Notes under the pieces: generated by a model
Seen by the model: only the letters and a program-made list of their open reading frames with translations
Told to the model about the DNA's origin: nothing
Databases searched by the model: none
Shown: piece after piece, positions 1-4,969 of the stretch
Layout of the letters: each line of letters begins with the position of its first letter
Position numbering within the stretch: the stretch's first letter is position 1
Assembly (NCBI GenBank): GCA_905233325.1
Contig: CAJODU010000107.1
Location: 3,237 to 8,567, forward strand
Reading direction: 5' to 3'
DNA from: an uncultured Selenomonadaceae bacterium
GTDB taxonomy: Bacteria > Bacillota > Negativicutes > Selenomonadales > Selenomonadaceae
DNA: 5,331 nt
Made by a program: the position numbers and the translations under genes

Positions 1-387
1 ATCGTTGTAATAATCCCTCACTTTGACTTGATACTTATTGCCGGCAGGTATTTCAAGCCTCAGACCAAAATTAAAATCCATACCAACACCTGGTATATTA
101 ATCTTGCCTATTATCGGGCTGTTGGTTAAATTGTTCGAGTGAAAGTAAGACAGAATTTTAGCGAGAATTTCTTTTGGGATATGTGTCAGACTCGGACCGT
201 AGAAGAAACGTACCGGATATTTATAAGGGCCATTGTTAACTTGTGATTGAGGAGCTGCCTGTTGAGGTTGTTCGGCAACGGTTTGTTGAGTTGCTGTCTG
301 ATTTTGTATAGGTGTTGACTGATTGTTTACAGTTGCATTTGATTTTTTTGAAGGTGTATTTTTTGATTTTGGGTGTTTTTTTGACAT
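1..387 (-). CDS. Partial protein of unknown function, possibly the N-terminus of an autotransporter heptosyltransferase (BAHT)
   Basis: This gene starts with ATG at 387 and stays open for 129 codons to the left edge, so the C-terminus is missing. An in-frame TAA at 399-397 rules out an earlier start. Three parts are visible: a Lys/Ser-rich basic head (residues 1-17), a Gln/Asn/Pro/Ala-rich low-complexity linker (about 18-53), and a folded-looking region from about 54 onward. No signal peptide or membrane segment is seen, so it is probably cytoplasmic. Residues 104-125 show the pattern DFNxGxR, then PxG, then V and D (D104, N106, G108, R110, P114, G116, D125). From memory this resembles the N-terminal beta-barrel of TibC/Aah-type autotransporter O-heptosyltransferases, which are common in Negativicutes. 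The catalytic domain would lie outside the window, so this is only a suggestion. It sits four bases after hisB and is probably co-transcribed with it. Three runs of 6-7 A fall in the first 15 codons. Confidence 0.8.
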   Translation of the reverse strand, partial: MSKKHPKSKNTPSKKSNATVNNQSTPIQNQTATQQTVAEQPQQAAPQSQVNNGPYKYPVRFFYGPSLTHIPKEILAKILSYFHSNNLTNSPIIGKINIPGVGMDFNFGLRLEIPAGNKYQVKVRDYYND

Positions 388-391
388 TTCG

Positions 392-976
392 TTAAATTAC
401 TCCTTTAGTTGAAGGTATATCTTTCATTCGCGGATCATTTTCGACGGCAATCCTCAGAGCGTGTCCCAGAGCCTTGAAGATTGCCTCTACTTTGTGATGT
501 GAATTTTTGCCATATAATACTTTGACGTGGAGAGTGATTCCGGCGTTGAAGGCAAAGGCACGGAGAAATTCTTCAGTAAGCTCGGTATCATAACCGCCAA
601 TCATCGGTGCCATTTCACCGCCATCATAGACCAGGTAAGGGCGGCCGCTGATGTCCATAGAGACAAAAGCAAGAGCCTCGTCCATAGGTAGATAGAAAGT
701 ACCGTAACGATTAATCCCTCTTTTGTCGCCAAGAGCTTGTTTGACAGCTAACCCCAGCGAGATACCAATATCTTCAATGCTGTGATGCCCGTCGACCACA
801 ATATCACCGTCACATTCAACATCAAGATCAAGTCTGCCATGCGAGGCAAAGAGAGTGAGCATATGATCAAAAAATCCTATGCCGGTGTTGATATTGCTTA
901 TTCCCTCACCGTCAAGATTTATAGAAATATTTATACTCGTCTCCTTGGTTGAACGTTGAATTTGTGCTTGTCTCAA
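392..976 (-). CDS. hisB: Imidazoleglycerol-phosphate dehydratase (HisB)
   Basis: HisB dehydrates imidazole glycerol phosphate to imidazole acetol phosphate, the sixth step of histidine biosynthesis (EC 4.2.1.19), in the cytoplasm. The 194-residue length is normal for the monofunctional enzyme, with no fused histidinol phosphatase domain. The two duplicated metal-binding motifs are intact: HHxxED at residues 64-69 and HHxxE at 160-164. The FFDHML segment (H38) and SHG (H46) of the family are also present. The start is TTG at 976. It is the only possible start because an in-frame TGA lies at 985-983, the next in-frame Met is residue 39, and a strong GAGGTGA ribosome binding site sits six bases upstream. 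No other his gene is in the window: hemZ lies upstream and an unrelated gene follows after four bases. A local promoter at 1030-1002 probably drives it, with possible read-through from fur-hemZ. The identification is secure. Confidence 0.97.
   Translation of the reverse strand: MRQAQIQRSTKETSINISINLDGEGISNINTGIGFFDHMLTLFASHGRLDLDVECDGDIVVDGHHSIEDIGISLGLAVKQALGDKRGINRYGTFYLPMDEALAFVSMDISGRPYLVYDGGEMAPMIGGYDTELTEEFLRAFAFNAGITLHVKVLYGKNSHHKVEAIFKALGHALRIAVENDPRMKDIPSTKGVI
400..406 (-). promoter_or_regulatory. Ribosome binding site of the left-edge gene, inside the hisB 3' end
   Basis: AAAGGAG reads on the minus strand from 406 to 400, twelve bases before the ATG at 387. It lies in the last sense codons of hisB, so ribosomes finishing hisB end on top of it. 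This supports the ATG at 387 and suggests translational coupling. The spacing is somewhat longer than ideal. Confidence 0.65.
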
Positions 977-982
977 TACTTG

Positions 983-1002
983 TCACCTCATTTTTGAGAT
1001 GA
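983..1002 (-). promoter_or_regulatory. Hairpin that can mask the hisB ribosome binding site
   Basis: On the minus strand TCATCTCA (1002-995), a four-A loop (994-991) and TGAGGTGA (990-983) form an eight-base-pair stem with one G-U pair. The 3' arm contains the whole hisB Shine-Dalgarno sequence GAGGTGA (989-983), which sits six bases before the TTG start. The base pairing is seen directly in the sequence; any regulatory effect is inferred. Transcripts starting at the local promoter would begin at about 995 and lack the 5' arm. Read-through transcripts from hemZ would carry the complete hairpin. Confidence 0.5.
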
Positions 1003-1030
1003 TTTTATCACAATTATTGATTAATTACAA
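1002..1030 (-). promoter_or_regulatory. Predicted sigma-A promoter of hisB
   Basis: The minus strand carries TTGTAA (1030-1025, four of six consensus bases), a 17-base spacer and TAAAAT (1007-1002, five of six). A TG one base before the -10 gives an extended -10 element. Predicted initiation is near 997-993, leaving a leader of about 20 bases before the hisB TTG. The element lies wholly in the 63-base gap after the hemZ stop. It would let hisB and the next gene be expressed independently of fur-hemZ. Confidence 0.6.
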
Positions 1031-1039
1031 TATTTTTGA

Positions 1040-2497
1040 TTAACACTTTTTGTTGGAATAAATATCATTGAGCAGGGCAGAGCGTTTATTGATGTAGTAG
1101 TCAATGTCGCGAATGTAAGTCAATAAATCCTTAGCATTGAAGGTGGATTGCAGACAATTATGATTGAAGTCAACCACCTTCGTTGTCGCTGCACCGCCAA
1201 TACCAATGATAGTTTGCCTCTCGTCCATGATTTGAACATTATAAATACCAATCGCGTCGTCGCGACAGTAGCCAATATTTTCAATCTGCCCGCTCATGTA
1301 GCCTTGACGGTAAAGATAGTAAGGCAAATATCCTGCGCGGCGAATCATATTGTCACTGACTTTTGCCATTTCGCGGACAGTATCATCATCAGGCAGGTTG
1401 AAGTCCTCAATGGAATTAACCTCATCATCTATATTCATCTGAAGACGAGAACCGCGCTTGAGGGCAAGGGCGTGAACTGTCACATCATCAGGCTTGAGGT
1501 TTAAAACCTTCTCAATGCTGTCACGAACATCTTCAACACTTTCACCCGGCAAACCGAGGATTAAATCCATATTGATTTGCCAATCGTAAGCAGCACGAAG
1601 CTCATTAAAAGCACGGACAATATCCTCAGGCGTATGGCGGCGACCTATTCTGTCAAGCGTCCTCTGTTGCATAGTTTGAGGATTGACACTCACCCGCGTG
1701 ACATGGTGAGATTTCATAGCCGTGATCTTTTCTTGGTTGATTGTATCCGGCCGCCCACATTCGACAGTAAACTCAGCAACACCCTCATTGTGAAAAGCCT
1801 TGCAGACCATATCCAGCATTTCTTCAAAAAAAATATTCGGCAGACTTGTCGGAGTGCCGCCGCCGATGTAAATATTCTGCACTCGAAAACCATGCCGCTT
1901 GATTTCTGACTCAGCCGCCTCAATATCCTTGGTAAGAGCAGTCATGAACTCGACAACTTTTTTATTGCTTGGCAGGACATTCGACGGAAACGAACAATAG
2001 AGGCAGCGTGTCACGCAAAAAGGTATTCCAACGTAAATGCTGACGGTATCAGGCGTGGAGTTTTGAAGGACAGGTATCTGCCTTAACGCCACTTCCGTCA
2101 ACAATCTTGCCTTCTCGTCGCTAACGAGATAATCATCTTTGATTCTTTCAATGATTGCCTGTTCCGTGAAACTGCCATTCATTGAGCGAATCCATCTGTG
2201 AATAATCTTCGTTGGTCTGACGCCGTGCATGATACCGTAAGGTGCCGGATTTTTGTTGAGGTCTCTGATGAATATTGTATAGAGGTTGCGTTTGACAAGG
2301 CGGTGGATCTCTGCCCCTTCACGCTCGTTTGGATTAATCTTGCCCTTTTCGTTGAAGATTTTGCCGTCAATCTCCAGCCTTGTGGATACAATGCCGTCCG
2401 TCAGATCATTCTCAATGCTCACTTTATCAGTGACCTTGAAGAGCGTCAAGACTTCGCGAGTAATCTTAACGATAACCTCAGTGTCTTGTATCCTCAT
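1040..2497 (-). CDS. hemZ: HemZ-type coproporphyrinogen III oxidase-like radical SAM protein
   Basis: This 485-residue protein belongs to the HemN/HemW/HemZ branch of radical SAM enzymes. HemZ is annotated as an oxygen-independent coproporphyrinogen III dehydrogenase in heme synthesis, acting in the cytoplasm. The 4Fe-4S-binding CxxxCxxC motif is at C161, C165 and C168, followed by the SAM-binding GGGTP at 212-216. HemZ-specific features include an extra N-terminal domain of about 150 residues with HGVRPTK near 91-97, and the tyrosine-rich YYLYRQGY stretch near 393-400. The fourth cysteine found in true HemN (CxxCxC) is absent: S169 follows C168. Coproporphyrinogen activity is therefore inferred from family naming only, and other heme-related roles remain possible. 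The ATG start at 2497 lies one base after the fur stop, with AGGA at 2506-2503 as the likely ribosome binding site. Co-transcription with fur is very likely. The hisS gene that often follows hemZ in Firmicutes is not there. Confidence 0.92.
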   Translation of the reverse strand: MRIQDTEVIVKITREVLTLFKVTDKVSIENDLTDGIVSTRLEIDGKIFNEKGKINPNEREGAEIHRLVKRNLYTIFIRDLNKNPAPYGIMHGVRPTKIIHRWIRSMNGSFTEQAIIERIKDDYLVSDEKARLLTEVALRQIPVLQNSTPDTVSIYVGIPFCVTRCLYCSFPSNVLPSNKKVVEFMTALTKDIEAAESEIKRHGFRVQNIYIGGGTPTSLPNIFFEEMLDMVCKAFHNEGVAEFTVECGRPDTINQEKITAMKSHHVTRVSVNPQTMQQRTLDRIGRRHTPEDIVRAFNELRAAYDWQINMDLILGLPGESVEDVRDSIEKVLNLKPDDVTVHALALKRGSRLQMNIDDEVNSIEDFNLPDDDTVREMAKVSDNMIRRAGYLPYYLYRQGYMSGQIENIGYCRDDAIGIYNVQIMDERQTIIGIGGAATTKVVDFNHNCLQSTFNAKDLLTYIRDIDYYINKRSALLNDIYSNKKC

Positions 2498-2498
2498 G

Positions 2499-2957
2499 TC
2501 AATCCTGCATTTCCTCGCGGCACTCTTTGCAATAGCCGAAGAACTTTACTTCATGATTCACAATCTCAAAGCCGGATTTGTCAGCAATCTCTGCCTCCAA
2601 CTCGTCAAGTTTGTCCTCATGGAACTCAATAACCTTGTGACATTTCAGACAGATCAAATGATGGTGCCTGTGAGAGAAGGGATCATTATCGTTGAGTTCA
2701 TAACGACTGCAGCCGTCTCCGAATTCCATTTTAAGCAAGATTCCCAAGTTGCTGAGAAGTTCAAGGCTCCTGTAGACGGTTGCAAGCCCTATCTCTGATT
2801 TCTGCTTTCTCAAGATACCGTGAACATCTTCAGCACTCAAGTGATGCTCACTGGAATGATCAAGGAATATCTGCAGAATCTCACGTCTCTGCTCTGTCAT
2901 TTTATAATCTTTCTCTTGAAGACGCTGTCTCAGATCCTCAATGCTAAATTTATTCAT
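2499..2957 (-). CDS. fur: Fur-family metal-dependent transcriptional repressor
   Basis: This is a 152-residue DNA-binding regulator, the usual Fur length. The N-terminal winged helix spans about residues 1-83, with HHLSAEDV (39-45 region) and a recognition helix around GLATVYRSLELL (57-68). The C-terminal dimerisation domain has the His cluster HRHHH (96-100) and two structural zinc pairs, C103/C106 and C143/C146. E111 after the first CxxC matches Fur (PerR normally has Asp there), so iron-responsive Fur is favoured over PerR; Zur cannot be excluded. H107 replaces the Gly usual after the first CxxC. I chose ATG 2957 because GGAGG lies 11 bases upstream. A longer GTG start at 3017 would add 20 atypical residues without a good ribosome binding site. 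It sits one base from hemZ, which points to a shared transcript and an iron/heme link. No clear -35/-10 pair was found upstream of it. Confidence 0.93.
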   Translation of the reverse strand: MNKFSIEDLRQRLQEKDYKMTEQRREILQIFLDHSSEHHLSAEDVHGILRKQKSEIGLATVYRSLELLSNLGILLKMEFGDGCSRYELNDNDPFSHRHHHLICLKCHKVIEFHEDKLDELEAEIADKSGFEIVNHEVKFFGYCKECREEMQD

Positions 2958-2968
2958 AGTTTTTTTAA

Positions 2969-2973
2969 CCTCC
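2969..2973 (-). promoter_or_regulatory. Ribosome binding site that fixes the fur start
   Basis: GGAGG on the minus strand (2973-2969) is 11 bases before ATG 2957. An in-frame ATG at 2975-2973 overlaps this motif and has no ribosome binding site of its own. The motif therefore selects the 152-residue product. Confidence 0.7.
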
Positions 2974-2977
2974 ATAT

Positions 2978-2997
2978 ATTGATTTAAATCTATGATT
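2978..2997. promoter_or_regulatory. Palindrome cluster in the fur leader, candidate operator
   Basis: GATTTAAATC at 2981-2990 is a perfect ten-base palindrome. Two further flanking base pairs match (2978/2993 and 2979/2992), with one mismatch at 2980/2991. It runs into AATCTATGATT (2987-2997), itself an AATC/GATT inverted repeat with a three-base centre. GATT/AATC half-sites thus alternate three times just before the fur ribosome binding site. This could be an autoregulatory operator. It does not match the textbook Fur box (GATAAT units) or Per box closely, so the binding protein is unknown. Confidence 0.3.
2987..2997 (+). repeat. 11-base repeat AATCTATGATT, copy 1 (fur side)
   Basis: The exact 11-base string occurs here and again at 3061-3071, both inside the 191-base divergent region. 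The sequence is an imperfect palindrome (AATC, TAT, GATT), as many operator half-site pairs are. This copy is 30 bases upstream of the fur start codon. Confidence 0.4.
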
Positions 2998-3060
2998 ATT
3001 TTGAATTGATTCTTCACAAGATGAGAAATTCCTGCACTGATATTGAGGAAGATACTCTTG

Positions 3061-3071
3061 AATCTATGATT
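3061..3071 (+). repeat. 11-base repeat AATCTATGATT, copy 2 (aspS side)
   Basis: This is identical to the copy at 2987-2997. The inner eight bases CTATGATT occur a third time at 3077-3084, exactly 13 bases after the copy at 3064-3071 and ending two bases before the aspS -35 box. The placement suits an upstream regulator site, though AT-rich chance similarity is possible. Confidence 0.4.
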
Positions 3072-3086
3072 TTTTGCTATGATTTG

Positions 3087-3116
3087 TTGACATTTGACAA
3101 AGCCTTCAGGTATAAT
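3087..3116 (+). promoter_or_regulatory. Sigma-A promoter of aspS
   Basis: Perfect TTGACA (3087-3092) and perfect TATAAT (3111-3116) are separated by 18 bases. A second TTGACA at 3094-3099 is only 11 bases from the -10 and cannot serve as its -35. Initiation is expected around 3123, giving a leader of about 26 bases before the aspS start. That leaves no room for a T-box or other leader riboswitch. Confidence 0.85.
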
Positions 3117-3134
3117 AAAGATATAAGATTTACT

Positions 3135-3142
3135 AGGAGTGA
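3135..3142 (+). promoter_or_regulatory. Ribosome binding site that fixes the aspS TTG start
   Basis: AGGAGTGA with nine bases between GGAG and TTG 3149 is a good Shine-Dalgarno match. The in-frame TGA formed by its last three bases (3140-3142) blocks any upstream start, so TTG 3149 must be used to keep the conserved N-terminus. Confidence 0.8.
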
Positions 3143-3148
3143 TTTATT

Positions 3149-4969
3149 TTGCAGCGTACCAATGTTTGTGGTGAACTTAGATTATCAAATGTGGATAAGG
3201 TTGTCAATCTTGCCGGTTGGGTCTCTCGCAGACGCGATCATGGCGGTTTGATTTTCGTTGATCTTCGTGATCGCAGCGGTATTGTCCAGATTGTTTTTGA
3301 TGAGGCCGCACTCGGTGCTGAGGCTTTTGATTTGGCCGAGACTCTTCGCAATGAATTTGTTGTCCAAGTCTCCGGCACTGTCCGTGCTCGTTCTGAAGAT
3401 ACCGTCAACCCGAAGATGGAAACCGGCGAGATTGAAGTCGTCGTCAGTAAACTCAATATCCTTAACAAGGCAAAGACACCGCCTTTTTACATTCAAGACG
3501 GAATTGATGTTGATGAGAATGTTCGTCTCAAATATCGCTATCTCGACCTTCGCCGTCCCGAAATGCAGCAGAATATCATGCTGCGCCATAAGGTGACGAT
3601 GATTATGCGTAAATATCTTGATGAGCAGGGCTTTTTGGAGATTGAGACACCTATGCTCTGCCGTTCCACGCCTGAGGGTGCACGCGATTTCCTCGTTCCC
3701 AGCCGCCTCAATGCCGGTCAGTTCTATGCTCTTCCTCAGTCTCCGCAGATTTTCAAGCAACTTTTGATGGTCAGCGGTATGGAAAGATACTTCCAGATTG
3801 CCCGCTGTTTCCGTGATGAGGACTTGAGAGCAGATCGTCAGCCGGAATTTACCCAGCTTGATATTGAGACTTCTTTTCTCGATCAGGACGATATTCTCAC
3901 CATTATGGAAGGTTTGATTAAAGATATTTTTGAGTCCACCCTCAATGTTGAAATTAAGATACCTTTCCAGCGTATGAGCTGGCAGGAGGCTATGGATCGT
4001 TTCGGCTCCGACAAGCCTGATCTTCGTTTCGGTATGGAACTTATGGACATTTCACAATACTTGGGCGGCTCTGAATTTAAGGTTTTCAACAGTGTTCTTG
4101 AGAGCGGCGGACAGATTAAGGTTATCCGTGTTGATGATTATGCAGACATTCCTCGCCGTGAACTTGACAGTCTCGTTGAGTATGTCAAAATTTACGGTGC
4201 TAAGGGACTTGCTTGGATTCAATATTCCAATGAAGGCGTCAAATCACCTTTCAAGAAGTTCTACAGTGATGAGACTTTTGAGACTATCAAGAAAGCAACC
4301 GGTTGCAAGACAGGTGACCTTCTCCTCGTCGTCGGTGATAAACCCTCTGTTGTTGCACAGGCTCTTGGTGAGTTGAGGCTGGAAATGGCACGCCGCCGCA
4401 ATCTCATTGATCCCGACAAGCTCTGTTTCCTTTGGGTTGTTGACTTCCCAATGTTTGAGTATGTCGAAGAAGACAAGCGTTACAAGGCAATGCACCACCC
4501 ATTCACCATGCCGTGCAAAAGTGACTGGACAATCTTTGGCTACAATGAGGCTGATGACACCTTCTCTGCACCTGCACATCTTGAGAAGATCGCTGATGTT
4601 AAGGCTGATGCTTATGATATTGTCCTCAACGGCGTGGAAATGGGCGGCGGCTCTCTGAGAATTTACCGCTCCGACTTGCAAGAGAAGGTATTTGAGGCAA
4701 TCGGTCTCACTAAGGAAGAGGCTCATGCTAAATTTGGATTCCTTATGGACGCCTTTGAATACGGTACTCCACCTCATGGCGGTATTGCCTTTGGTCTTGA
4801 CAGAATGATAATGCTGATGGCTAAACGCAAGTCAATTCGTGACGTTATCGCCTTCCCGAAGACTCAGTCCGCCGTTGATCCAATGAGTCATGCACCTTCA
4901 GAAGTCGACGACAAGCAGCTCAGGGAACTGCACATCAAAAGTACCGTCAAAAAGAAAGAAAATGAGTAA
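3149..4969 (+). CDS. aspS: Aspartyl-tRNA synthetase, bacterial type
   Basis: AspRS charges tRNA-Asp with aspartate in the cytoplasm (EC 6.1.1.12, or 6.1.1.23 if it also charges tRNA-Asn). The 606-residue length is typical of the bacterial form. In order, it has an N-terminal OB-fold anticodon-binding domain (about 1-105), the class II catalytic core with motif 1 near FLEIETP (162-168), QSPQ (197-200), motif 2 with FRDEDLR (221-227), the inserted GAD domain (about 290-425), and motif 3 GGIAFGLDR (544-552). All key parts look intact. The start is TTG 3149: an in-frame TGA lies at 3140-3142, and the next residues (RTNVCGELR) match the conserved AspRS beginning. H31 in RRRDHGG is the residue seen in non-discriminating AspRS, where discriminating E. 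coli AspRS has Leu. It is divergent from fur, has its own strong promoter, and its stop overlaps the next start by eight bases. Only the specificity class is in doubt. Confidence 0.98.
   Translation: MQRTNVCGELRLSNVDKVVNLAGWVSRRRDHGGLIFVDLRDRSGIVQIVFDEAALGAEAFDLAETLRNEFVVQVSGTVRARSEDTVNPKMETGEIEVVVSKLNILNKAKTPPFYIQDGIDVDENVRLKYRYLDLRRPEMQQNIMLRHKVTMIMRKYLDEQGFLEIETPMLCRSTPEGARDFLVPSRLNAGQFYALPQSPQIFKQLLMVSGMERYFQIARCFRDEDLRADRQPEFTQLDIETSFLDQDDILTIMEGLIKDIFESTLNVEIKIPFQRMSWQEAMDRFGSDKPDLRFGMELMDISQYLGGSEFKVFNSVLESGGQIKVIRVDDYADIPRRELDSLVEYVKIYGAKGLAWIQYSNEGVKSPFKKFYSDETFETIKKATGCKTGDLLLVVGDKPSVVAQALGELRLEMARRRNLIDPDKLCFLWVVDFPMFEYVEEDKRYKAMHHPFTMPCKSDWTIFGYNEADDTFSAPAHLEKIADVKADAYDIVLNGVEMGGGSLRIYRSDLQEKVFEAIGLTKEEAHAKFGFLMDAFEYGTPPHGGIAFGLDRMIMLMAKRKSIRDVIAFPKTQSAVDPMSHAPSEVDDKQLRELHIKSTVKKKENE

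Noticed and set aside
2198..2798. Overlapping plus-strand open frames across hemZ and fur (2198-2632 and 2286-2798)
   Set aside because: Both are antisense to convincingly identified genes and show no protein family features or ribosome binding sites.
2958..3017. Longer fur starting with GTG at 3017 or ATG at 2975
   Set aside because: The extra residues are not Fur-like, and the GGAGG motif at 2973-2969 serves only the ATG at 2957.
2999..3060. Promoter for fur (for example TTGTGA on the minus strand at about 3020)
   Set aside because: No -10 hexamer of good quality lies at 16-18 bases from any candidate -35, so a promoter must exist but I could not place it.
3117..3148. Possible T-box or leader attenuator for aspS
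   Set aside because: The predicted leader is only about 26 bases, with no room for a T-box specifier stem or terminator.
3006..3251. 81-codon plus-strand frame upstream of and overlapping aspS
   Set aside because: It covers the aspS promoter and overlaps the aspS 5' end in another frame, with no ribosome binding site; chance frame in AT-rich DNA.
3185..3760. 191-codon open frame antisense to aspS
   Set aside because: It lies wholly within aspS on the other strand, has no ribosome binding site and no recognisable motif. Its openness follows from aspS codon use.
4244..4777. 177-codon open frame antisense to aspS
   Set aside because: It overlaps the AspRS C-terminal catalytic region, which is clearly coding on the plus strand; it is a shadow frame.
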